Both the position numbers and the translations under genes were made by a program. Source: Zancudomyces culisetae (lineage: Eukaryota; Kickxellomycota; Harpellomycetes; Harpellales; Legeriomycetaceae). From it: DNA of 27,004 nucleotides. Position 1 is the first letter of the stretch. The number at the start of each line of letters is the position of its first letter. The notes beneath the pieces were generated by a model. That model was not told the origin of the DNA. It saw nothing but the letters and a program-made list of their open reading frames with translations, and searched no databases. Below, piece after piece: positions 17,129 through 25,758 of the stretch. Location: NCBI GenBank assembly GCA_001969505.1, contig LSSK01001953.1:1-27004 (forward strand), given 5' to 3'.

Positions 17129-17538
17129 TGAGTTTAAAATATTATTTTAAATATGTTTGCCTTTTTAGGGGCTTTGTACTCAACTCCGAACTCTATCTAC
17201 TTGTATAGTTTTTATCCTACACCCTTACTAATAGTTCGTTTTATGAAGTTAGTACAGTCGTAATTTTTGTATATCTTATTTTTGTTTTATTTTTATTTTC
17301 TTCTTCAAAACTGTGTATAAATTATATATATCTTTTGTTATCTCTAAAACTAATTATAAAACTTTTCCTGATAACGACTAACCTGTTATCAAGGATAGAA
17401 ATTGGATAAAACCCTCCATAGGGAGAAAAGTCCAATCTCCAATGAAATAAATTGATAAAATAAATATGATAAACTAAATATGATAAATAAACTGCCAATC
17501 AAAGCTAGAAGGTATGAACTATCATTAATTATATGACA
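17129..17538 (-). mobile_element. LTR-like unit, family N (copy 2)
   Basis: Starts within a few bases of the tRNA-Thr(AGU) 5' end, but its TG end is worn and the boundary is approximate. It ends TTATATGACA. The minus strand has GATTGGACTTTTCTCCC and GGGTTTTATCC. It is the first unit of the second stack. Confidence 0.5.
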
Positions 17539-17541
17539 GCT

Positions 17542-17930
17542 TGTCATATAGTAAACCAACACATACCTTGAAACAGTATAGTTTAGTAATCATATGTTTT
17601 TAATTAGTATTATGATTTTTATTACAAGTTTTAAACAGTATATACAAATTTATGCTTTAACTTTCAGTAGTAAAGTTTATGTATCTTTGTATAGTTTTAA
17701 TAGTATTTTTTAAGTTAGCAGTAAAAGTATATAAGTGCAGGGAAATAGCACTAAATAAAACACATCTTTAATCCAAATAAATAGTAGTAATAAGTTCTTT
17801 TATTCAGTATACTAATATTTAATAGTTAATAATAACAATATTAACGGATATTTGGTATAGTAAGAGAATAGGATAAAGTTCAAGTATATTTTAAGTTAAT
17901 ACAAGTTTAAGTTATAATAAAAATATAACA
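17542..17930. mobile_element. Solo LTR-like unit (single copy here)
   Basis: 389 bp from TGTCATATAGTAAACC to AAATATAACA, with three-base spacers GCT and GGC. Its contents have no match elsewhere in the window. Confidence 0.55.
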
Positions 17931-17933
17931 GGC

Positions 17934-18240
17934 TGTAGTGCGAGACAACTAATCTTTAGAATTATGTACAATAATAGTAGTTTTTACTCCTTAGTGGTTT
18001 TTATACGTTATTGGACAGGTTTAAAGCTTAAACAATTTATCTAAATATAAATATAAACTTTACAGTTTTAGGATTAAGTTTAGACTTTATTAGGATAAAT
18101 ATATATCAATAAAGATAAGATATAACAACATATAAGTTATAAAGATAATAGTTTAAATATACTTTTAGTAGACTAGCTATAATTAAATAATACACAAGTA
18201 TTAATGCGTGAGAATTAACATTGGAAGCATTCTTGCGACA
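17934..18240 (+). mobile_element. Solo LTR, family A (copy 2)
   Basis: 307 bp, the same length as copy 1 at 3339 and differing at only a few positions. Left spacer GGC, right spacer TGGC. Confidence 0.88.
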
Positions 18241-18244
18241 TGGC

Positions 18245-18584
18245 TGTGTCAAAATATGATTATTTACATATTTTATTACCTTTAAACCTATTTATTTTCT
18301 AGATATATACTATATTATTTGATATTTTATATAAACTGTATATACTACAGTATTGTTGTTTTTGGTTAAGAGTTATTTTTATTCAATAAGTTGTGGGCGA
18401 TACTATTAACAACAAAATTTCCCTATAATTGTATGCTAACTAATTACTAATTTAAACTATCCTAATTATGAAATCGTTGAACAAAAACCATGAGGGGAAA
18501 AAGGTCCAATCTAAAAATATTGATAATTATAATTTCCTAATAAATACCTATAAAAATTAAGTCCATTAGTTCCACTATATGACA
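18245..18584 (-). mobile_element. Solo LTR-like unit, related to family B in its core block
   Basis: 340 bp, TGTGTCAAAATATG ... ACTATATGACA. The minus strand has GATTGGACCTTTTTCCCC, TCATGG, TTTTTGTTC and the same relative layout as family B, but most of the sequence differs. Confidence 0.65.
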
Positions 18585-18586
18585 GC

Positions 18587-18897
18587 TGTTAAGTTTTAAA
18601 CTTATTTGTTTATTTTTTCTTATTATTTATATAATTCTATACTATAATATTTTATTACTATAAACTGTATAATTATATTCTTATTTTTTGAGTTCAAAGT
18701 TACTTTATAGTGTTTTTCGGCGATGCCTTTTATCAGCTCATTTCGATAATAAAAATATTATAATAAATTGAATAAGTTATAAATGATGTACAAAAACCAC
18801 GAGGGGAAAAAGGTCCAATCTAATAATACTGCTAATCCTATAAAACCAATAATTAAAAACTATGTAAAATTTGTTCACGTCATATGATTATATGACA
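18587..18897 (-). mobile_element. Solo LTR, family B (copy in the second stack)
   Basis: 311 bp. Nearly the same as the LTRs of the complete element at 3650-8693, with several small deletions and substitutions. Two-base GC spacers on both sides. Confidence 0.9.
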
Positions 18898-18899
18898 GC

Positions 18900-19133
18900 T
18901 GTCGTGTAGTGAAAATGCTTAACCTCCTACTTGGTAACTTACGCTACCAAGAACTACACGGGACGGGTCAATTATAATAATTTATAATTTTATATACTTA
19001 TTTTTTATCTGTGGAAAAGGACAATTTATTAATTAATTCACAATAAACATATTTATACTATTACTATAAAATACATCTATTAAACTAACCAATAAAATTG
19101 GGATAACTCTTCAGTATAGTTTACTATACGACA
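18900..19133. mobile_element. Solo LTR, family G (copy 2)
   Basis: 234 bp, TGTCGTGTAGTGAAAATGC ... TATACGACA, close match to 11121-11351 including the CTACTTGGTA / TACCAAG hairpin. The following unit starts with no spacer. Confidence 0.85.
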
Positions 19134-19534
19134 TGTCTTGATATATCTTTCTGAATATATGTTTTAAATAGACTATTTACTAAACTAATATTTAATACTT
19201 ATTAATTATAACTTAATCTTTAATAGTGTTTAGATAATATTGTGTTTATTATTAGTAAAAGTTTGGTGTCGTTACCACTTTGCATACTAAATCCTTCTTT
19301 TTTTATCGAAATGACTATAAATGTAAATGTTGTATAAAAGTATCCTAAAGTATAAATTAATCTCGATATTCGAAAAAGTCTAAAAACTAATTAGAGATTC
19401 CTAGTATGATAAACTTATATTAAATATATTATTATACGTTATCTAGAAAGTAATATATAAAGTTTTAATAATTTGTTAATAATTGTTATATTAACTCAAT
19501 TCTAAATGAGGTGTACTTCTCTTAAAATATAACA
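19134..19534. mobile_element. Solo LTR-like unit (single copy here)
   Basis: 401 bp, TGTCTTGATATATC ... AAATATAACA. The spacer after it is GTCT. No match elsewhere in the window. Confidence 0.5.
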
Positions 19535-19538
19535 GTCT

Positions 19539-19921
19539 TGTTGTATCAAATTTCTGATTATATTATACGCAGTAATTAGGCAACGAATTGGTGATTGTTC
19601 CCGAGTACAATCGGACAATTGCAGTCAGCAATTGTCAATTAAGCAACGTTTTAAATATATTTTATATTATATACTATATATTGATACTCTTTATAAATAC
19701 GACGACAAGGAATTCATGGAATCCTGGTCGGGAATCATATATTTTCTTCATAGCGTTTATTATAGTTATATACTAATTAAAGGTTTAATAATACCAAAAC
19801 TAATGCTTGGAAAGGTCCTGGACCAATAATTATAGTTTTAATACTATCTTTTAGTGTATACAGCCTCGTCGTACTGTATTACACTTAGCTAAGTTAATAA
19901 AAACTCATTATTTACACGACA
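19539..19921 (+). mobile_element. Retroelement fragment with possible integrase C-terminal remnant
   Basis: 383 bp, TGTTGTATCAAATTTC ... TTTACACGACA. Unlike its neighbours it holds possible coding remains: AWKGPGPIII at about 19804-19833, and in another frame PRRTVLHLAKLIKTH at about 19864-19908. This is the kind of sequence found at the GPY/F end of Ty3 integrases. It also has a perfect 8-bp hairpin, ACAATTGC/GCAATTGT, at 19615-19635. It may be a fused internal fragment plus LTR and not a plain solo LTR. Confidence 0.4.
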
Positions 19922-19925
19922 TGGC

Positions 19926-20419
19926 TTTCGTGAAATTACTGAAGATTTAAAATCCATTTTCCCACTGGGTTTTTTTGATTGTAAATTCCGATAGTAATTT
20001 TACGACAATCAAATTCACAATGATGTCATCTTATTACATCACAGTGTACGTAAATCAGTTGAAGTCACTGTGAATGTAAATCTAATGACATCACTGTGAA
20101 TGTTTATCGATCTAGTTCAACTGTCGTGAGTCATTACAACTCACATCAATTAAAACAATGTTTATATTTCATATGAATTAGGCTATCTTTATTAAATTAC
20201 AGTAATATTTATTTAGTTTATTTTAAGTTTATTTAGCGTTTCTAAAAGTATAAAAGACGTTCAAATTTTCGTCAGAGAAGGAGGATCAACAATTTTATTT
20301 TATAATTATTTAATAACATATATAACAAATATAATAAAAATATAAAATACAAAATATATAATATTAACATTATCAATAATTAAATTTTTAGTCAATTAAT
20401 ACAAGCTATTAATACGACA
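19926..20419 (+). mobile_element. Solo LTR, family D (copy 2)
   Basis: 494 bp. Starts TTTCGTGAAATTACTG (expected TG worn to TT) after TGGC and ends TTAATACGACA. It has TTTTCCCACTGGGTTTTTTT near the start and tandem ATF/CREB-like repeats at about 20020-20105. Its first 300 bp match 24329-24616 in inverted orientation. Confidence 0.8.
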
Positions 20420-20422
20420 GAC

Positions 20423-20672
20423 TGTATGTTGCCATGTTTAACGTCCCATTGAGTGTTTTTTACACCAAATAACACACGGGACGGGTCAGTTTACTTACCA
20501 TTACTATATGCTGCGTATTAATATATAGTACTTTGGATTTTGCATAAGAGGACATTTATTTCGTTTACCAAAAATTTCAATTTTATACAATTAAATCTAC
20601 AAAAAATCTAACTAAAAATTACATAACACAAATAATTTTTGGAAATGTTTTGCCTATTGTAGGAATACAACA
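20423..20672. mobile_element. Solo LTR-like unit, family E (copy 2)
   Basis: 250 bp, close match to 9713-9966 over its whole length, including the ACGTCCC ... GGGACGGGTC hairpin and the GGAATACAACA end. Spacers GAC and TGGC. Confidence 0.85.
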
Positions 20673-20676
20673 TGGC

Positions 20677-20911
20677 TGTGTAGTATTACTTTTAGTATAA
20701 TCGACTTACACAGTACTTTTTATATTAGTTTTTCTCCAATAGGTTTTCTAGTATATTCAGTCCACAATTTATAAGTTGAATAAAATTTTCTCTTTCAAAT
20801 TTGCTAAAATAGTCTAACAAATTATACTACAATACTATTGTACTAATTGTGCGAGCTAATTAAAGTAGATTAACTACATTGTCAGTATGCAAACAAAAAA
20901 ACCGCACGACA
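20677..20911. mobile_element. Solo LTR-like unit (single copy here)
   Basis: 235 bp, TGTGTAGTATTAC ... CCGCACGACA, between TGGC and GC. It separates E from F in this stack; in the tRNA-Val stack E and F are direct neighbours. Confidence 0.55.
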
Positions 20912-20913
20912 GC

Positions 20914-21222
20914 TGTTATCAATTAGTTTCTTAACCGCTTAAATAATGTATGTATTATGTTAATAATACATACTAGGTACTATTTTAAAGCAAGTTTTCA
21001 CTATATATGTTAAAGACTTTTAGTAAACAGACCAAACTAAGTTTTTTGATTTATTTGAATACTCCACTACAAAAAAAAACATGTGTAATTATATAAAATA
21101 TTATACTACATTAAACTTAACTATATACCATAACTTCTATTAAACCTATAATTATTAATTTAATATTTGTTCATGCCTAGAAAAAATCCGAAGATGAAAA
21201 AAACTCTGCATGAACCTGAATA
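20914..21222. mobile_element. LTR-like unit, family F (copy 2), cut by a Tc1/mariner insertion
   Basis: Begins TGTTATCAATTAGTT and resembles 9997 onward (TATCAATTAGTT, later a CATG..TAGAAAAA segment and ATGATT/ATGAAC). It stops at the TA where the Tc1/mariner end CAGTGACT begins. The rest of the LTR was not found on the other side. Confidence 0.6.
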
Positions 21223-21224
21223 TA

Positions 21225-22763
21225 CAGTGACTAAAAAAATTGTTCAAATGTTTTTGATGTTCATTCAAAAATTAGTCTATCTCACGAATATTATATCGTA
21301 TCACTATAAAAAATTCAATTATTATACATTAATATACCATGTATTACCTATCAATATTTGGTATGCTTGAACCAGCCAATCAACTGTAGTTATTCTTTTT
21401 GTAATAATATTTTATTTGAACAATTTTTTTGCTAATAATAAAAAAATAATAAACGTAATTATACTAATATTTGGTAAATCCACCCCTGGCTTTCAATACT
21501 GCATTAATTCTTGATGGCATGCTACTGAATAGCGACATACACTCGTCACGTGTTATCATATTCTACTCGTCTTGTACGCGGTCCCAAAGTTCGTTTATCC
21601 CTTTTGGTGCATTTTCGTGATTTGATAGCCGTTTTTTCAAATTGACCCATAGATGTTCAATTGGATTTAGGTCAGGTGACTGCGCTGGCCAGTCAAGCAT
21701 CTGAATTGAGTTAGTTTGCAACCATTCTTTAGTAATTTCCGCGGTGTGTTTTGGATCGTTATCATGCTGAAAAATTGTACTTTCCCTGTCTAAGTCGTAC
21801 CACTCCATTGATTTTTATAGTTTGTCTTCAAGAATATCACATTACAATTCTGCATTAAGTCCGCAATCAATTTTAGTAAAATAGCCTGGGCCTTCTGAAA
21901 TCATGCATCCCCATATCATGATTGAACCTCCACCATGTTTTATAGATTTTTTAACATGGTTCGGTTTTAACTGGCTCCCTTGTTTTTTCCAGCACCACAT
22001 GCGCCCATCTGACATAAATCTGTTAATTTTAGTCTCGTCAGACCATATCACACGTTTCCAGTCTTCTACAGTCCAATGCTGATTATTTTTAGCAAATGCA
22101 AGTCGTTGTTAAATATGGCCTAAATTTTGCATAGGTTTTTTGACCTAGGTTTTGCACTTAAACCATTTATATTAAAGCTATTTCACACATTTTGAGGTAC
22201 CACATATACGAGGCCTTTATTTTGAAAAATTTTGTAGCGTCTGTCGCTGTATCAAATTGTCCAGACGTAATTTTACGAATTATTAATCGCTCATTAGCTT
22301 TTGTCAATTTATTTGGGCTGCCAGGTGATAATTTTTTTAATGATGGACGATACTTTGTTTTTAAGTTCTATATTGTCCCTTTACAAATAGATAGTTTAGA
22401 TGAAATTAGGCTATATGAGTAAACATTATATAGCAGATTTATAACACTCCAAACATTTTCATTATTGAGTTTTTTCATCGTATTTAAATTGTTCAAAAAT
22501 TTATATTTTAAATAATAAAGTACAGTGTAGTTAATAGTTAGTAATTTTTAGTACAATAAATATATTTTAAATGATATCTACTAACATGAAAAAGAAATCA
22601 CCAATAAAGATAATTAAATTTTTAACCAAAAAATTGTTCAAATAAAATATTTTACAAAAAGTAGTACTACAGTTGATTAACAAGTTCAATTATTTTAAAA
22701 ATTTAATAGGTAATACATGGTATATGGATGTATAATATTTGTAAATTTTATATGGATATGATA
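21225..22763 (-). mobile_element. Tc1/mariner element A, decayed
   Basis: The left end is CAGTGACT after a TA (21223-21224). Inverted repeats are readable from about 21295 to 21440 on the left against 22620-22763 on the right (ATACCATGTATTACCTAT, AATCAACTGTAGT, TTTTATTTGAACAATTTTTT). The outermost 70 bp of the right repeat is missing, replaced at 22764 by element B. It carries one broken transposase. Confidence 0.8.
21464..22478 (-). pseudogene. Tc1/mariner transposase, broken (element A)
   Basis: About 338 codons from ATG at 22478 to a TAG at 21464, the usual length for the family. The N-terminal helix-turn-helix region (MKKLNNENVWSVINLLYNVY; later SPGSPNKLTK as the GRPR-like linker) holds one in-frame stop. 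A frameshift separates it from the catalytic half. All three catalytic residues are still visible: [20 protein letters not shown] and NPIEHLW, with 34 residues between the second D and the E. Further stops lie at 21842-21844, near 21808 and at 21563-21565, the last replacing the tryptophan expected after QDE. It cannot make an active protein. Confidence 0.92.
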
Positions 22764-22765
22764 TA

Positions 22766-22987
22766 CAGTGAGTTTCATTAATGTCTCAAAATATTAAAAA
22801 TAATTTGCAAAGTGTATTATCTCGCTCAATAATATCCAGAAATTATATGTTTTTTATATTATATAATGCACAAATGTTATATTCAGTTTATATATAAACT
22901 GTATTTTTATTGGTTAAAAATTAATTATGAAATTATATATTGAAAAAATTTTAAAAATGAGACAATTTTGGGAATTTTTCAAAAAAA
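22766..22987 (+). repeat. Left inverted repeat of element B
   Basis: About 222 bp. The outer end holds TGTCTCAAAATATT, and the inner end holds the same motif in reverse (AATGAGACAATTTT), so each arm has two facing copies of a possible transposase binding site. It overlaps the transposase stop codon at 22979-22981. Confidence 0.85.
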
Positions 22988-23999
22988 TACTTTAAAATTC
23001 TTCCACCTCTCTTTAGACTTGATAACTGCCTCAACTCTTTTGGGCATACTATCTATAAGACCAAGTATTGTTTCCACTGAAATTAAATTCCATTCCGTTT
23101 CTATTCGCTCCCATAATTCGATCATCCCGGACGGAGGTTTACTGTATCTATTTAGGCGTCTTTTGATGATTGCCCATATAGTTTTGATTGGGTTTAAGTC
23201 TGGAGATTGTGGCGGCCAGTCCAATGTATTATATTCCTGGTTTTCAAGCCAGCATGTAACTAACTTTGAGGTATGTTTAGGATCATTGTCATGTTGAAAT
23301 ATTATTGACTTGAGATCCAACTTGTAGTACTTTATTGTATTGCTAAGCTCGTCTTTTAAAATGTTTAAATAACCTTGCTTGTTTAACATTCCTGCTATTC
23401 GGCACATGTAACCAGTTCCAAATGCTGTGATGCATCCCCAAATCAATATTGATCCACCACCGTGTTTTACGGTCTGGATAATATTGTGCGGCTGTAGACT
23501 CACACCATCACGAACCCAAGTCCATTCATTTCCATCAGATCCAAATCGGTTGATTTTAGTTTCGTCGGACCAAATTACTCGTCTCCAATCATCAGTAGTC
23601 CAGTGGCGATGAGATTTTCCGAATCTCAACCTTTTTGCAATATTTTTAAGGCTCAGTTTCGGTTTGGATGTTTTTTTTTGCAACAGCATTTAGTTCATTA
23701 AAAGCCCTATTAATTGTAGACTTACTAGCACATACATTATTATCCATTTCTAACTTCCTTTGTACCGAAGTAGCAGATCGATACTCTCCAGATAATATCA
23801 TTCTAGTACATATTCGCTTGCTTTGGGATGAAAGCTTCGCTGGACGACCGCGTTTATTAGCCGGTAAATTGATATTCATTGCTGCTTTAATTCTGTATAT
23901 TGTTGCTTTACTAACCCCATGTTCTATAATGATTTGGTCATTGTTTCTGCCTTCAAGTATCGCGTTTTTTATATCCAGTTTACGTTGTTCAGATATCAT
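22979..23999 (-). pseudogene. Tc1/mariner transposase with one frameshift and a lost catalytic Glu (element B)
   Basis: ATG at 23999, stop at 22979, full family length of about 340 codons. Residues 1-103 form two helix-turn-helix units (GVSKATIYRIK; ASKSTINRAF) joined by a GRP linker (NKRGRPAKLS). A run of nine T on the plus strand at 23671-23679 shifts the frame; one base fewer would join the two parts. The catalytic half has VIWSDETKINRF, KHGGGSILIWGC and [10 protein letters not shown], but the third acidic residue is Lys: NPIKTIW, codon AAA at 23183-23185, 34 residues after the second D. A single G to A change from Glu explains it. The frameshift alone might be a sequencing error; the E to K change would still disable catalysis. 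Confidence 0.92.
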
Positions 24000-24106
24000 A
24001 GTTTAAAAAATTATATTTTAGATTAGTATAATGGTGTTATATATTTAATATGTAAAAGTTTTAAAAATTTAAAATTTGTATTCATAAAGTTATGATAGTT
24101 TAAATT

Positions 24107-24328
24107 TTTTTTTGAAAAATTCCCAAAATTGTCTCATTTTTAAAATTAATTCAATTTATAATTTCATAATGTATTTTTAACCAATAAAAATACAGTCTAT
24201 ATATAAACTGAATATAACATTTGTGCATTATATAATATAATAAACATATAATTTCTGGATATTATTGAGCGAGATATTACACTTTGAAAATTATTTTCAA
24301 TATTTTGAGACATTTTACAAACTCACTG
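24107..24328 (-). repeat. Right inverted repeat of element B
   Basis: Mirror of 22766-22987 with about 90 percent or more identity by eye, including the same inner and outer TGTCTC motifs. Confidence 0.85.
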
Positions 24329-24616
24329 TAAATATTACTATAAATTAATAAAGATAGCCTAATTCATATGAAAACATAAAACATTGTTATAATTGATGTG
24401 AGTTGTAATGACTCACGAAAGTTGAACTAGATCGATTTACATTCACTGTGATGTCATGAGATTTACATTCACAGTGACGTCAATTGATTTACGTTCACTG
24501 TGATGTAATAAGATGACAGCATTGTGAATTTGATTGTCGTAAAATTACTATCGGAATTTACAATCAAAAAAACCCAGTGGGAAAAAGGATTATAAATCTT
24601 CAGTAATTTCACGACA
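24329..24616 (-). mobile_element. LTR fragment, family D (copy 3), inverted
   Basis: On the minus strand it starts TGTCGTGAAATTACTGAAGA at 24616 and follows copy 2 (19926) for about 288 bp, to AATATTTA, where element B begins. The remaining 200 bp of the LTR is absent. Confidence 0.85.
24434..24511 (-). promoter_or_regulatory. Three 26-bp tandem repeats with ATF/CREB-like sites in family D LTR
   Basis: Units start at 24434, 24460 and 24486 (GATTTAC.TTCAC.GTGA then TGTCA/CGTCA/TGTAA). The sites are TGATGTCA, the perfect palindrome TGACGTCA at 24475-24482, and TGATGTAA. Copy 2 has a similar array. They lie 100-180 bp inside the LTR start, the position of an enhancer. Confidence 0.65.
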
Positions 24617-24620
24617 AAAC

Positions 24621-24952
24621 TGTCGTATGAAGATACGATTTTATATAATTAGCTTTATTTATTCATTAGGTTTTTAGTTAATAGTTTTGAGATTGGACCT
24701 TTTTTCCCCCTGTGGTTTTTGTCCAATAGTTTAGTTAGTTATTTACATTATATTTCCTCATTAATTATATTATTATCTGGGGGTTAAAGCAACCGCCCAC
24801 TTTGAATTAAATAAAAACACATCTTAACAAAATATTAAGTTAAACATATATAGTATTAAAAAATACAATAATACTAAAATAATATACTTAGTAATAAACA
24901 TATAATACAATAAGAATATTAAATAATCATAGAATTGTGAAATTCTGGAACA
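24621..24952 (+). mobile_element. Solo LTR, family J (copy 2)
   Basis: 332 bp, TGTCGTATGAAGATACGAT ... TTCTGGAACA. It has GATTGGACC, TTTTTTCCCCC, GTGG, TTTTTGTCCAA and GGGGGTTAAAG in the same order as 10790-11117. AAAC precedes it and AACC follows, possibly a worn 4-bp duplication. Its end is exactly 7 bp from tRNA-Leu. Confidence 0.78.
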
Positions 24953-24959
24953 AACCAGT

Positions 24960-25041
24960 AGTGGTTTGGCCGAGTGGTTAAGGCGGTAGACTTAAGATCT
25001 ATTCGAAGTTTCGATCGTGGGTTCGAACCCCACAATCACTA
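24960..25041 (+). tRNA. tRNA-Leu (anticodon UAA)
   Basis: Cloverleaf with the long variable arm of a class II tRNA: acceptor AGTGGTT/AATCACT, discriminator A, anticodon stem GTAGA/TCTAT with loop CTTAAGA (anticodon TAA), variable arm TCGAAGTTTCGA, T arm GTGGG-TTCGAAC-CCCAC. Length is 82 nt, no intron. Confidence 0.95.
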
Positions 25042-25078
25042 TATATAATTATATATTACTTATATTTTATCTTATAAC

Positions 25079-25083
25079 TTTTT
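25079..25083 (+). terminator. Likely Pol III terminator of tRNA-Leu
   Basis: First run of five T after the tRNA, 38 bp downstream. A four-T run at 25065-25068 could act earlier. Confidence 0.5.
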
Positions 25084-25166
25084 ATATTGTTATATAGCGA
25101 CGCAGATCACCCTTCGTCACAATAAAATCTACATTCTGTCGCATATTTTTACCTCACTCGAAATAT

Positions 25167-25640
25167 TGTAGTATAACGGCTACATACTTTTTGCTAGTGT
25201 AGTATAACGACTACATAATTTTTGCTAGCGAATCAACTGCGATAATTTAGCATAATATAACTACCAATTAACATGTAGTTATTTTATATTTAAATATTTA
25301 TAATAGTAAAGCTGAATATCTGAACGATCAGTAAAATAAAAGCGAAGCGGACAACGAAAATAAACATCTTTAGCCTTTCTTAACGGAATATACTTTACAT
25401 ATACGGTTTTTACATACTTAGTAATTGACAATAGTACTACATTGAGATAGTTTACTTAGTGTTTTATTATTATTACAACAATTATAAAAGATATTAAAAA
25501 CATTTCTATTACGGCAAGCAGAACTAGTTAAGTGATCCGAGACCTGAGTATAACTGACACAATCAGTGCTATACCAAACTCAGCGATCACATTAGCTGAA
25601 AAATATATCAGATAACTTAATACATCTACTATATATTACA
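25167..25640 (+). repeat. 5' LTR of family M element
   Basis: About 474 bp, TGTAGTATAACGGC ... CTATATATTACA, followed by the primer-binding site. The first 31 bp (25167-25197) is directly repeated at 25198-25228, so the true start could be either. The solo copy at 2706 has this unit once. Confidence 0.85.
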
Positions 25641-25642
25641 AT

Positions 25643-25659
25643 TGGGGGCTCTGCCGGGA
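25643..25659 (+). other. Primer-binding site of family M element
   Basis: TGGGGGCTCTGCCGGGA starts two bases after the LTR. It resembles the primer-binding sites complementary to tRNA-Pro in many Gypsy-type elements and retroviruses, with differences in the middle. Confidence 0.7.
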
Positions 25660-25758
25660 AAGTAATCTCCATATATCTCATTTTGAGGGAGAATTGAATG
25701 TTTATATACTAACCAGATTCAATCACAGTATTACACACGTCAAAGTATACAGATTCAA

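Larger units (their letters stand above)
22766..24328 (-). mobile_element. Tc1/mariner element B with long inverted repeats
   Basis: 1563 bp from CAGTGAGTTT to AAACTCACTG, flanked by TA at 22764-22765 and 24329-24330. The inverted repeats are about 220 bp and nearly identical. One transposase gene fills the interior. The left flank is the inverted repeat of element A; the right flank is a family D LTR. Confidence 0.93.

Noticed and set aside
21167-21370. Open frame of 67 codons on the plus strand
   Set aside because: Lies across the F LTR and the inverted repeat of a Tc1 element; composition is AT-driven.
22192-22422. Plus-strand open frame of 76 codons
   Set aside because: Antisense to the helix-turn-helix part of the Tc1 transposase remnant.
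23668-24006. Plus-strand open frame of 112 codons with hydrophobic segments
   Set aside because: Antisense to the N-terminal part of the Tc1 transposase B; hydrophobicity is a by-product of the reverse reading.
19926-24616. Large inverted repeats of about 290 bp, 4 kb apart, resembling the ends of a Mutator-like DNA transposon
   Set aside because: The repeated sequence begins TGTCGTGAA, matches the solo LTR at 9336 and contains the LTR block CCCACTGGGTTTTT. The outer flanks do not form a clear 8-11-bp duplication. Two oppositely oriented family D LTRs explain it better.
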